Source: Lepeophtheirus salmonis
Lineage: Eukaryota > Arthropoda > Copepoda > Siphonostomatoida > Caligidae
Assembly: GCF_016086655.4 (NCBI RefSeq)
Contig: NC_052141.2
Span: 12,028,001-12,092,000 of the forward strand
Reading direction: 5' to 3'
Length of the DNA: 64,000 nucleotides
Part shown: in pieces, positions 13,550-26,235 of the stretch
Layout: every line of letters begins with the position of its first letter
Position numbering within the stretch: position 1 is the stretch's first letter
Position numbers and translations under genes: made by a program
Notes under the pieces: model-generated
Database searches by the model: none
The model's input: only the letters and a program-made list of their open reading frames with translations
What the model was told of the DNA's origin: nothing

Positions 13550-13760
13550 ATGACAAAAGTGACGCTGAACGTTCTGGACACCCCGTTGTGGTTACTACTT
13601 CAGAAATCATAGATGAAATATCATTGATTTTATGTATAATTTCTGGTGCATAGTCCCCATAACGTTTATCAAGTTTTTTTTTAGTGTCCTGAGTTTCATA
13701 AAGTAATTTTTAATCAACACACGAAATTCTTTTTTCTCCTTTTTTTTGAAAATCCCTCCA
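13550..13760. pseudogene. Fragments of a second mariner N-terminus, partly inverted
   Basis: The minus strand at about 13670-13745 reads EKKEFRVLIKNYFMK, the start of many mariner transposases. The plus strand at 13556-13625 reads SDAERSGHPVVVTTSEIIDE, a segment from the linker of the same kind of protein. The two pieces belong to one N-terminal region but lie in opposite orientation. They abut the 5' end of the mariner relic at 12430-13530. Confidence 0.55.
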
Positions 13761-14919
13761 CTTCCACGATTCAAACGAATGTCAAATAGAAAGAAATATA
13801 TTAATCTGACTGAGGGTTGGTGTACGTTCTCCCAAGAGATGCTAATAACGAAACATAACCCCGATACGCGCTATAAGTGTCACATTTCTCAGACTCTCGC
13901 ATATATGCTTGGTTTTTAGCATTTAGTAACTAAGTGGAGTGTAATGCATATCTAAAAACTATTAAAACAATATTATGTTTATAACATATTCATAAACTGT
14001 GTAAAATAAAACTTAAAATGTGTTGAATCATTTTGAGACGAAAATAAAACTTGTTTGAATACTTTTTGGAAAATAAAAGTTTTGTTGGCACACCCTAGAT
14101 ACTATCATATGTCTCCTTAATAGCATTTTCGTAGGTGGATACATTTGTAATACAGTTAAGTAATATATTTCTTTGTGAAATGGTCTATGATTGATACTAA
14201 ATCTCGTTTCTTTTCATTGCACAATGTCCGTTATAACAATTTGGCATCATTACATATACTGCAACTTCCAGTGAACATATTGTTGAGAGCCAAACTTATG
14301 TTGTAATTACAGTTATTATTTACTTAATAGCCACTTAAGGAGGAATGCACAATCCATTAGTTGTAGTGAATTATTTTCTGAAAAACTTATACCTATGTGA
14401 CCCGTCAACACAAAAGCAATATAAAAATATTTTTCTCAAAATTCAGCCTGAATTACATTTGTTTTCTTTGACAAGGAATAATCGTACATTTCTTTCAACA
14501 TAATACTCTTAAAAAGTATTTGGGTGTGGCCATAAATTCCACTTAAGTAGACAAAATTGATTGCTGCAATAAAAAAAACATAGATATAGAATGGGCGCTC
14601 CGTAGAGCACAACACCACCAACTAATATCAAATTCTTGTTCCAAAGTTATGGTCAATTATGCATTTTTTTTACGCTTTGTGTGACTTTGACTTCTCAAAA
14701 TGTCATGATATCTTTCTTACCTTCTCCATATTGTATTAGTTTAGACAAAAGGTAATCTCGTATTTCCCGCCCTTCTTTTTAAACTAAGTATGTCTTGTAC
14801 ATTATTGGTCACATCGGCTCAACCGATAATGTACTGTAAATGTGTGAGTATATACACCAAACGCTTTTTGAATAGTATTGTGCCTCGTCAGTTCAGTTTT
14901 GAATCATCGTCCCTCGTCG

Positions 14920-15315
14920 ATTATGGAGGTCTCAAAGGAAGAAATTTGCCGTATTCACATTTTTACTATCTAAAAGGGAAAAGCACTTCGAAAGCGCCCA
15001 AGAAAATTTGTGATGTATACGGGACCAATACTCTTTCGTTTAATGTTGCACAACAGTGGTTCGAACGATTATTTCCTCTCAATTCTCCCCTCTACTCTAA
15101 ACAACTTGACCGTTTGAAGCTGGCGATCTAACAGACGCAGCCAGCATTGTTGAATATGAGACAACAAGACAACCCCAGGACGTACACATTTTTGATTACG
15201 TGCAAGAAGCTCAAATGGAAAGTTCTTATGTTTCCAACCTATAATCCGGACCGGGCACCAAATGACTACATCCTGTTCCAGAACGGGGCATACATGGCTG
15301 AAATAGGATGATTGT
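14920..15315 (+). pseudogene. Mariner transposase relic with internal deletion
   Basis: The 5' part reads SKEEICRIHIF then KAPKKICDVYGTNTLSFNVA and QQWFERL, a mariner helix-turn-helix region. About 60 bases later another frame reads QQDNPRTYTFLIT, VLMFPTYNPDRAPNDYILF, the second and third Asp blocks. The central part of the protein between DNA-binding domain and second Asp is missing. Confidence 0.7.
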
Positions 15316-15319
15316 AACA

Positions 15320-17255
15320 TTTTTTATAAAGCGAAAAATCCAAACAAAAAATATCCAACCTATTATAATCTTCGTACCAATTTTGATCCAAATCGATCTG
15401 TAACTTTTGGAGATATCCTGGTGACTAAAAAATAAAGAGAGGCAAAAACATAAAATGAAAAATTGACTGATTTTATTTTTGAAAGGGGTTATATATGAGG
15501 ACAATATAAGTCTCTTAAATCAAGTTATTCTTAATTAGTGTAAATAGTCTTTTTTTATTTTTAACCCATATTCCGCAAATTTGAATAAGAAGTCTATAAT
15601 TATTGACTTAAATATGTCTATAAAATATTGGGCCTTATGTTAGGGCGTCTTGTACTTTTGAGCTGCACAAAAGCAAAAATTATCAAATTTTTGTAATTTT
15701 ATACAAATTTTAATCGTGTGTCTGAAGCAATCCAAAATTAAATATATTCTTATGATTAAATAAAATAAGAAAAGTAAAGTTCCATGACAAAAACTTAATA
15801 TTTCAACTGATTTTTGTGTCTAAAATTAGGCATTTCCTCTCAAAGTTCAAATTTGGTTCTAGTAAAGCTGTCTCTAGAACTACGTTCAGTTACACTTTGT
15901 GAGGCATCTGTTATTTATTTAACACATCTTAAATCCAGTTAAAAAAGCCTGACATATTTCTTACATATATTTGGTGATTTGTACATAGTTGATCGACCAT
16001 ATTCTTTGGCAAGTAGGCAAATTACCAGCTACAGCACAATATGGCATAAGAGTTTCAGTTTCTCGACCAGATAATCCCTTTCCAAAAGCTCAGTAAACTT
16101 CTCTAGGAACCAAAATGTACCATTTAAACTCAAGAATAAATGAAGAAGGGGCATGAACTCATTGGCATAAAGCATACGATCAAACGATTGTAAAGGTACC
16201 TTTAAATACTTATTGAAATATTGGTCCCCTATCCAACTAGTGTTAGTTGCAATTCTGTAATATCTAATGGAAATTCACGTAATATAAATCCCAACCTTGT
16301 CCCTCTATGATCGATGTAAAAAATGCTCCTACCCGTACCATGACATGGTCTTGAGCGTCAAAAATAAAAGGATCCTAGTTTTACTAAATCTGTGATGTGC
16401 TATTCTAAAAATTATTGACTTCGTTAAGGATCTTACATTTTCTAATTTATACAAATTATATATTTTTGTCTATAAATGAAAATGCCGTTAATATCAATTT
16501 TTCAAAAGTTATTGAACCATATATGCGAGCTTTAGATATAGCTCTGTGAATCTCGTATTTATCAATGACCAGAGTTAAATTACCGTATGAAATAAGCCGA
16601 CGTCAGCCAAAACTGCAGAAACAGTAGCGGCAGACGATCGCGTGGATAAACTGTTTCTTTTTATCTAATATCGAAAGTGTTTCAAAATTTTGTATACGTT
16701 TCTTTCTTATCCACACCGCCTATATCCATTTTACTCTTATTTTTTTGATCCAACAAGGTTGACCAAAGATAAAAAAGAAGGGATTTTACAAACAAAAATA
16801 TGGAAAAGCTTCTTGGATTACTCCAAATCAAACTTTAGTTTTTCTTGGATACGTTCATTTCGTTTACTTTTGGCATATCACTTACAATTGATGTTCTTTT
16901 CAAAATAGCTTTTCAGCAATTGATTAACTCTTTCTTTAGTTATTGGAACCTTTGTTCCAAAAAATGTTCATCCCCTAACAGTCAACTAAATATCTGAATT
17001 GAAATAATCCTATCCATTAATTTCAAGCATTTCTTAACCAAACAAATCCATTTAATGACGTTCTTTAAAGTTGGTAGCTGCTAATAGTCAAGTTCTTGTA
17101 TGATCCCAGTTTAACACCTGTAGTTTTAATATACCTCAATATCAAAGTTTGCATTTCTCTCTGAATGTCTATATATAAAAACAAGTCACCAGGCTCAAAA
17201 TATAGAATGCTCTATGATGCATATCATAAAAATTACAATGTGTCATATTAATCAA
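15320..17255. other. Non-coding stretch
   Basis: No recognised element. The minus strand near 16010-16090 has a short protein-like run (GLSGRETETLMPYCAVAG), too short to assign. Confidence 0.45.
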
Positions 17256-17259
17256 ATCG

Positions 17260-17420
17260 TACAGGTGTGCACACATAGCATCGAACCTGTACACAGGGTG
17301 CACTGTAAAAAGTGATTCCCAGTGTAAATTATATAAATATTTTCTATGTAAGAGTTTTAATAATGCAGTTGTATTAATGAAATATTGCAGGCGTGTACAC
17401 TGTGCGGCTATAACGATATG
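17260..17420 (+). repeat. Interspersed repeat family R4, copy
   Basis: It shares GGGTGCACTGT, 'GTGATTCCCAGTGTAAATTA', AATGCAGTTGTATTAATGAA and GGCGTGTACAC with 28415-28630. The copies hold two related sub-blocks each. Confidence 0.55.
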
Positions 17421-18098
17421 ACGGCTTCTGTTTTTTGTTATTGCTTTCTTATGTATTTTATCATAATTCTTGTGCAAATTCAGTGTATCTTCAGGATTGA
17501 GTTCAATATATATGCTAAATGATCTTTATTTGATTTTATTAGTGAACACCCCAAAGACTAAAGTACTTATCAGTCGTCCCAACATATTCATTTCTCTTTT
17601 TTTTAAAACTCTAGTGTATTATTTTTTCATTCTTGAGGACAGGCCACATATGAATTGTTTTAAGTCATGAATAGTTATGTTTGAGCCTGCATTCTCATAC
17701 AAAATGGAAAGTAACAACACTGAGGATTTCTTAGGGAGTTATCTTCAATATTATTAAAGTATTTTTTTTAACCAACGCCCAATTACTCCTGTACATGAGT
17801 TAATTACTTTTTTAGCTACAAATTCCCCTTTTAAAACTGTAACACTGGTACAACTGTACTTTCATAGAGGGAAGAATACTCTAGTAGTTATTAAGCATAC
17901 CGTGAGTAAAGTCATGAAACTCATATGAACAGGTTTAATCTTGAAGGTACGTGGATATCGAAACTTTTAAAGATCTAATTTTATAGTAAAAACTAACATG
18001 TTGTTGCATGCATATTAATTTGTCCTGTATCTTTTACATCTAAATATAACACAAAATATTTTTTGAGGGTTTATGAACATAAATTAAGAAGAGCAATA

Positions 18099-18628
18099 CA
18101 GGGTGGAGATTTTGAATCCGGAAAATTTCAGGATAATATACCTGTAAGAGGTATTGACGAAGAATTCCTTGTCCATAGTGGTCACGTCCTTGAGAATGGA
18201 ACACTGCAGGGAGTCAACAGTGGTATGTGCACGTTTATAGGACTCTCTATCATTGTAGTCCAAGGGGTTCAGATCCAGGTAGATAAGAGGACACATTTCA
18301 GTTGCTCAAAACATGAAGGTCATAAAGATGTTTGATTGTCGGTAATAAAACCATTTCCAATAACCCGATTGGCCCAAACTTCACTAATTTGACATCCAAG
18401 TATGACAACAGATTTGATGATAATTTGAGATCTCTAGCATAATTATCCATGGAGTTATTTGCGTCTGGAGGCCACACAGCGTTCGTATTCGAATGACATC
18501 TCAAGGATTTAGTATTTTTTCAAATACAGTTTTGTCAATTTAATCTGATGATCGCACTTTCTAAGTTTCTCAGGGTTGCTAAGATATTGAGGCCTACACT
18601 TGTTCCGGATTTAAAATCCCTGCTCCGT
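18099..18628 (-). mobile_element. 530-bp internally deleted maT-type element
   Basis: Terminal repeats of 25 bp share GATTTTNAATCCGGAA (left 18099-18123, right 18604-18628) and are flanked by TA at 18097-18098 and 18629-18630. The minus strand keeps a transposase C-terminal scrap: LIYLDLNPLDYNDRES, KRAHTTVDSLQCSILKDV and TMDKEFF. The N-terminal half and first two Asp blocks are gone. A relative lies at 27305-27988. Confidence 0.75.
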
Positions 18629-19330
18629 ACTATGAAGTAAAAAATACTCTGGGATTTTCTCCTTTCCATGATTTTTGTTCAAGATTGTTTTTATGTTGAA
18701 GCACCAAGGATATGAACAAAAAATTTATTTATATATAACACAATTCATCTTTAATTAATGGGATCACATGAAATGAGCTATAAAAAAGCTATGATTCTCC
18801 TCATTTGGTGTGTGTTCCCCTACTCTGACTTTGTCTTCCTCCTTCATTTAACTTGTAAAACGTGTAATTATCAAAAAAAAGCTGAGCACTTCACTTACTT
18901 GTATACTTAGTTAAATGGTCAGTGTTTAAGGAACTTGGTATACATATAGTATCAATATATACATGGGCTCATGTTTTGTTCAATTTATGATCCATAAAAA
19001 TGTAAAAGAATCTCGTGAGTTCGAAGTTTAAAGAACAAAAAAAAAATACCACGTCTTTATCTTTATAGTATCTCACAACCTTTCCTCAAAAAACAAAAAA
19101 ACAAAAATGATAAGTAGAGGCTCATACAAGTAGGAAGTTAGCCGCTTTAATGTAAAAATAAAAGAAACAGAAAATTAACTTGGAGATCCAGACAAAAATA
19201 ATTTTTTTTTGGAGGAGAGCATCTATTCTTTCATAATGTGGTATTAGATTAACTGCAAACAGCTATGCTATGTGAGAAATAAGCACAAATTCCCCTCCGA
19301 ATCTAGTAATAATATAGACAGATATTTCAA

Positions 19331-19504
19331 GGACTTGTTTTGGAGTTTACAAGCATTGTAGCAACAGGTCTTATAATTTAAATCCTTTGCCTTTTAGTGT
19401 TCTTAGTATGTGAGACACAGTCGAAAGCCTTTTCAAAGTCAATGTTCAGTATATTACAATTGACATAATTATCTAAAGCAGTCTGTAAGCTTGTAACAAT
19501 GTCT
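19331..19504 (-). pseudogene. Inverted reverse transcriptase fragment
   Basis: The minus strand reads NCNILNIDFEKAFDCVSHT and later RPVATMLVNSKTSP, matching codon for codon much of 19638-19822 on the plus strand (NCTLLTIDFEKAFGCVSHT, RAVATMLVNSNTS). The two arms face each other across about 133 bases. This copy keeps the Asp of AFDCV where the plus copy has Gly. Confidence 0.75.
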
Positions 19505-21540
19505 AAAAAGGCCAATCACACTTTAAAATACTTTGTACAAAGTATTTTCACATGTAATTTTGGAAAGACTTAATGAGGCACTGCAAGATACAGTACATAA
19601 TTCCCAGAGAGGATTTGTAGCTGGTCAGAGAATGAAAGACACTGTTGCAAACTTGCAGACTGTCTCCTATAATTTTGTCAATTGTACTTTATTGACCATT
19701 GACTTTGAAAAGGCTTTTGGCTGTGTCTCGCATACTCACATTATAAGAGCACTGAAAGGCAAAGGATTTGGAAAATTCATGATAAGAGCTGTTGCTACAA
19801 TGCTTGTAAATTCCAATACAAGTTATGGTTCAGGACACATATTAATATCTTTCCACGTAGAACATGGATGCAAACAAGGAGATCCCATAGCAGCAATTCT
19901 TTTTATAGTTACTCTTATTGTTACAAATGAGGGATAACGAAGTATTGAAAAACATAAACAAAAACAGGGATTAGTGTCTGGGAATCAATTTATGCTTATG
20001 TAGAGGATACATCAGCAATCATAGCGGATGGAACAGTTTTAATGATAGCATCCACCATTGAAATATATAGGCTTCTGCCATGGTTCGATATTTTGTCAGG
20101 CCTGAAAATTAATAAAGAAAAATTCGAGTTAATATCAAATAATAATGACATCAACTCAATATATTCCCTGCATGCAAAATTATGGATCAGGGTGCTTGGA
20201 GCTGTTATTAGGAAGGATTCAATGGATTACAATAATCTGGAAATTATATCCCGAATAAAGAAAAATACAAATCTAATGTAATCTCTTAGCTTTCATAGAT
20301 GGGAGCGAGTTCAAATTTGGAACTCATATATAGTTCCAATGGTAACTCATCTTTTACGTATATGTATGTATGACATCAAACTCTGCTCAGAGATAGATGA
20401 TGAATTGATGAACTTCCTAGACCTTCAACGCAAACGGAATATCTCCTTAAAAAGAACAACTACTCCCAAAAGCCTACGCAGGCTTGGCGCAATAGATTTC
20501 AGAAGCTTTTGGAAATATATTTTAGCTGAATGGATCCTGAAATGTTTTGAACTCTTCATTATCTTTTGATTGTTTTAATCTCCAATATTCCAACTATGGG
20601 GGGCGTTTAATAATAATAAATTTATGTAAATTGAAATATTGGTGCTCCCTCCTTAACACAGTAAAGGATACTTTTTACACTTTTGAACTAGTACACTCCA
20701 TTAAAAGGTGCCTTGATAGAAATTCCCACTTCTCTCCGGGAAATCCCTGTTTTTTTCTGGGATGATATTCTTAATTACAGGGATAATCTTTTAGCTATGA
20801 TGACGCATAAAAACAATTCTAAAATACAGAAGATACGACATGGGCATACTTCTGATTTTACTAATATGCTTTGTTTAAGACAGCATCTCACTAAGATAAA
20901 AGTTGTATCAATAAGAAAAATGTGGCGTGAACCATCACTACCACTAATTAAAAATGTTTTAAACAGAAGAAACATACGGTTAACTTAAAAACAAACCTGT
21001 AATAGTTTTCAGAACCCATTACTAACTCCGTCTGAAAAATGGTTTTCTTACCATGTCATTACTGGAACCCAGAAAGTGTCAGCTTTTTTAAGCAACAATA
21101 AACTTTGCTACTTTTAAAGAGCGAAAAACAACCTTTCACATTATATATGAATGTAAAAGGCATATATGTCATGTAAAAGGCAATATATGACACATTGGCA
21201 GAAGAACTAAAAGTGGTTTTTGGAAAGCCAATAAGGCGACAGGATTTTTTTGTTCCAATATCAAAAAGTGACGTAAAAAAGCATGCAGTAATTACTGTGT
21301 ATATGCAATCAAAGTGAAGAAAATGGAAATTGGTGCATGTCTTTTAAACATTGCAAGAAATTATTTAAAAATCTTAATGAATTAATTTGAAAAAATGTAC
21401 TTTTTTTTTTTGTGTCTTTTTATTGTTCTTGGAAAATTTAAATTGTCTTTATATTTTACTATGTACTTAAATACTTTTATTGTGGTTTTTATTGTTTTTA
21501 ATTAAGCACCAGAATAAATTTGTACTAGTTAAAAAAAATG
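19505..21540 (+). pseudogene. 5'-truncated LINE (L1/Tx1-like by eye), reverse transcriptase to 3' end
   Basis: Frames read KVFSHVILERLNEAL, SQRGFVAGQRMKDTVANLQ, LTIDFEKAF, HGCKQGDPIAAILF, then AYVEDTSAIIADGTV and ILSGLKINKEKFELI, the ordered motifs of a non-LTR reverse transcriptase. The YADD box is AYVED, so the first catalytic Asp of the pair is replaced. Later pieces include KRNISLKRTT, LRRLGAIDFRSFWKYI and TFHIIYECK, as near the end of L1-like ORF2. AATAAA at 21513 and an A-run at 21531-21538 mark a plausible 3' end. Frameshifts and stops are many; the endonuclease region is absent. Confidence 0.8.
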
Positions 21541-22684
21541 ATATATTTTCTTTGGTTTATTCAAGAAATGTCTGTTGATATTTGAAAAGGGTAGGCTGCA
21601 GATAAACGTTAAATCCCTTATTGATCATAATGATAGTTTTCTGTATGTTTCGGTGCAAGTAAATGGAAAATACCAGCTAAGTGAATAATAGATGTTTCTG
21701 AAATGTTGTGGTTTTGGGATACTGTAGGATCTTGACATCTAGGCTTTACAATTATCTCATTTTTATCAAAGTTAAATATCAATTATATTTGATAAACTAG
21801 GAACAAATAATAATCTTTTTTTCAATTTTGAAAAAGTAATTTCATCAAACGGGCTACTCATCAAATTTGATGATGCCTTTTCTGTAAGATAAACTTCCTT
21901 CATATATATATGGTTGCTTTGATTATTCGGATGGATTTCTGACAGTCGAGCGGTCTGCAGTATTTGATCTTTAAAAAAGAGACTCAACATTTTTTGTACT
22001 CAGATGATATCATCATAAATATGCCAAAATATGAAATTCAGTTTTAAGTTTGTTTACCCGTAGCAACACATACTGCAGAAATTGCTAAGTGGGGTTGGTC
22101 CTAAAATTCCTTAATGTTTTGACCCATTTGCACTCCAATGGATCAAAGCTATTGAGATATACAGTATAGAGTGCTTACTCATTAGAATGCCGAGGGCAAT
22201 TTATTGAGCTGTTCAGCTGATGAAAAATAAAGAAACATTCAGTTATTATGTCAATATAAACCTTTCTGTTACGAATAATATTATTAAAATCTTAATAAAT
22301 TAATAATTAGAAATAAAATACCCTTCTAATTTTTTACAAAAGGAGTTTGGTATAAGGTAAGTTTGTATTAGTGGATATAATTGGAACTTGAGGCATTCTT
22401 ATCTTTTGATTCGTAGAGTTCAATGCTACTTGCATTGACTTCAATTTTACTTTAAGAACGGCAGCTTTTTCTAGATCCCCAATGCACCATCTTGCTAGTA
22501 AATCTTTGAACACAATCACAATAATGTGAAAATAAGCTTTTCCCGAAAGTATTGTAATAATTTTATAAAAGAATCATATGTTTTGGCATCCTTGTTAGTT
22601 AATTTAATATTCCATATATATTATAAGTAATCATCTACTTTCCGATTTCCTAAAAATCCAACGCTTCTAGAGCAATCTATAGTA

Positions 22685-22860
22685 AACTGCAGTCGCCAAC
22701 ATTGCAACCCGACCAAAATGGTCGAGAATCTGTTCTAAGCACTTCAAGGACTCTGACATCATCAAGGACAAAGTTAAGTGCACACTTGTTGATGGAAAAG
22801 TTCCCTCAATTTTCGACTTTCCAATGCACTTAAAAAGAAGTAGAGTCTCATCGACGAATC
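22685..22860 (+). pseudogene. THAP zinc-finger fragment
   Basis: One frame reads PKWSRICSKHFKDSDII and, after a short gap, DGKVPSIFDFPMHLKR. This is the C-terminal half of a THAP domain: the Cys and His ligands in CSKHF and the 'VPSIF' box that ends the family. A one-base shift just upstream gives CNPTK, matching the preceding conserved stretch. THAP domains occur in P-element-like transposases and in host regulators. No other part of such a protein was identified nearby. Confidence 0.6.
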
Positions 22861-22869
22861 TTAAAGAAA

Positions 22870-25430
22870 ACGACCTATGAAGAAAACAGTACTATAAAAA
22901 GGAATTTTGTTGGTATGATCGAAAAAAGGCCAATTATAAATATAGTCATTGATCATACGTATGCACTACCTAGTACTCTGAAATCCTTGGGGGAGGTGGA
23001 AAAAAAGAGCAAAAAGATACATTATGACTTTAAAAAAATAAACTTATTTCAACACACTTAAAGGCTTTAAGAATTAAATTATTTGTCAAAGCAAACAAAG
23101 GTTTCAGAAGTGGATAACCAATGCTAAAGATTTATGTCGTCATTTTACAAAAAAAAAATATGGGTTCTTGATCAAGTGAAGAAGTTCTGTCTACTATAAC
23201 ATCTAAGTTTCCAAAACAATATTTCTATATATAATTTGTTCGAACAAATTATACTTCATTGACTAGATGAACATTTATCTACAACATATTTTATTAAAAT
23301 TAGTATGTACTAGAACAAACGAGAATATTAGGAATTTATACGAAAAAATCCCTTATGAAAATGTTCTTCATTGTGTTGTTATAGGCTTTATGAGATTCAA
23401 GGGGAATTTAAATACCAATCCTAGATATTCCTTTTAGAGAAGAATTATTATACTCCTTCCTAAGAGTGAAAGTAGAGGTTGATGAATTATTATAATATTA
23501 ATAATGAACTATTTCACATTTTATAAATTTTATATTTATACTTTCCATTTTGATAAGAGGAAAATTTGAAGTAAGTTCAGTGCCCTCATTATCCATTAGG
23601 CCCCTAAAATCACATTATTAAGTAAGACGAAACGTCTATTTAATATATATGTAATATTTGAATGTTTTGTTCCTTTTTTTGTTTGTATTCATTAGCCGTC
23701 TCTTGCTTCAATTTTTTCATTAAGTAAGCTCTCTATATTTTTATCTCTATAGTTAAAACATATGTACACTTTTAAAACAATTTCAAACGTGTATGTAGGA
23801 TAAAGGACAAGACTGTGTACACTAGTATATACGCTAGAATCAAATAAATGAATAAAATAATATTATTTATTATATTATTGCATACATTTTCTAAATTAAA
23901 GTCCAAGAAACCAAGATGTATGTGAGACCCAAGATTTTGGCGGAAAAAAACCAAGCACTGTCAGCCCTGCTCTATTGATTTTGATACCTTCTTGGAGCGA
24001 AATCTACCCATACAATTAAAGGTATGTTGTGGAGTAGGCAAGATATTAAAAATTACGTTTTCGATAAGTAAACACACTTAGCTAAGCTTTTGTAAAAGGA
24101 ATAAGAAACGGAAATGTAAATATGTGTGGATCAAAATTGTTCAGTTATCTGGGATCCCGCCAAACCAAAGAATGGATTTTGCTGCAACTTTTCATATAGG
24201 ATTTTAAGGCTCCAAAATGGTTCTAGTAACAATTTTTTTGGCCTTCAATGGCATGGCGGCTTTTATTTCTTTATTTTCGACCAGCGGGAATAAGCAACAC
24301 CTATAAAGTTAGATTTGTTTTATATAATATAAAAACTAACATTCTTAATAATAGTGATACATTTGTAATACAAATATTAAAATATAAAAAAAACAAAAGC
24401 ATAAAAAAACGTGACAGTACCGAGGAAAAAAAAGTGTCACTCACAAAAAAAAAAAAAAAAAAAATCAACTAAAAATCGCTTGGGGTCATCCTCACTTCCC
24501 TACCGAAAGCAAAAAGTTATTGTGTTCCAAAGAAGTATAGATCTGTAATAGACACTATGCTTAAAAATGTGAATTTTTGGTTTTGAGTGGCGAGTCTCGT
24601 TTTGTGGAACAGATAGCCACTTTATTTAGTACCAGGTTCGGGGAGATAGGTTAATCTTTTTCCTTAAAATTCGGTATAGTGTAATCATATCTTTAATTGA
24701 CATCTATGAGACAAAGGGATGAGGTCAAGTCTTTTGATTTTGCATTTGTAGTTCTCCTCATATCCCAATGAAGAAAAAAACGATACAAACCTTCAAATAT
24801 TATTTTTCTAAAAACAAATTTTTTAACTAACAAATGACTATTTCATATAAAACAAAAAATAGAAAGCCTGTAACTTTAAGAATTATTCTTGCTTCATGTT
24901 GTTATGAATCCTTGCATACTTTATTTTAAAGGAGATTATAAGCATTAGAGAAGAAGAAAAAAAAAAGACGAGATTAAGACATTGGATTTTTGACAAAAAT
25001 ATGAAAGATGAGTTAATGATAGCTTTTAAACAAGGCTTATATTGTTTAGCCATGCCTTGAGCTCATACAAGTACTACTAGCATTAGGGTGAATCAAACCC
25101 TCCATGATTTGAATAATGTTTGATATGGCTGTATGGAAAAGTGGTGTACCTCATAAATTTTGATTAACATTTATAGAGTCCAATTCCATGGTGTAAAAAT
25201 GGGAAGATTACCAGATTTATATCCATAAATTCAATAAAATGAAACAAATTTAGTGTAAATCACAAGAAATATATTTATCATTAACACTTTCTTGGCCAGT
25301 ACGTAAGAATTACAGTAGTTTTATTTGTTTTACAGGTTTAAAGAAAAAATACTACAATTTTGTTTTTGATGGCCAACGTCCAAAATAAAAAAATCAAAGG
25401 GTAATACATGATCCACCAGTTGATAATCTT
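22870..25430. other. Non-coding stretch
   Basis: Very AT-rich; A-runs near 23150 and 24447. Nothing recognisable. Confidence 0.5.
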
Positions 25431-25439
25431 TACGGCTAC

Positions 25440-26060
25440 TCATGTTTACTCATTATCCAACTGCCTTTCTCTTGCGAAGGTTTGGTCTCTTCTTCCTATC
25501 TGTTTCAACTATTTGTAAAACATTATGAAAATGTTATTCAATTTGAGCAACTTCACCAAAGTCCAAATTAAGCTTTACACCTCTTTCTGCATAGTCATTA
25601 ATGCCGTTAACGGCATTGATCTTTGATTTGGAATATAACTGATTGATCCCATTTCCATGCTTGTCTCATTTAAAATTTCTCTTGATTGTCGGTCAGTCCC
25701 TGTTTTGTGAGATGGAATTCCACGAAGCTTAATTTCCTTCAGATTGCAAATTCCTACAGTCTATTCCTACTGTTCATTACTATTTTTATTTGTCAAGGTA
25801 CCCATAAGTTCTGAATCCCAGTGAGGTGAAGCAATTTCTGGGGGATTCCACCCATCTGTAGATGCAGTGAATATCTTATCTCCTATTTTACTTTGTGACA
25901 TGTCTACAGTAGCATATAAAATAACTCTTCCTGTAGTTACCAACAAATTCTTCAATGGTTAGCTGGAGATAACTTCATTATAGTAGCTAATGAAATCAAT
26001 TTAGATTTTTTAAGAATGTCATGAGGAATTTAAACTGCTCTTCAAGGACGAGCTGTATGA
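25440..26060 (-). pseudogene. Unrecognised coding relic
   Basis: The minus strand reads, in different frames, KNLLVTTGRVILYATVDMSQ, GWNPPEIASPHWDSELMG, INGINDYAERGVKLNLDF and HNVLQIVETDRKKRPNLRKR. These blocks look protein-like and GC-richer than the surroundings. The 'AERGV...F' and 'LQ.V...R...P' pattern recalls uncharacterised arthropod proteins, possibly from a repeat family. I cannot name the family. Stops and frameshifts indicate decay or missed introns. Confidence 0.35.
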
Positions 26061-26235
26061 TGATGGTGTTTCTTCTGTGATGATCCAGGAGTGACCAAAA
26101 TCTTTCTCTCCAAAATTACAAAACTTTTATATATATTCCTAAAAAGTATCATCAGTACCTAGAAAAATATCAATTTTGTTGTTGCTGTGATGATGGTTCT
26201 TCTTATAGGTGCTTCAAATGACTGCGAATGTAATA

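Noticed and set aside
18063..18335. 90-codon plus-strand open frame
   Set aside because: The recognisable transposase scrap is on the minus strand, and the frame crosses the element's terminal repeat.
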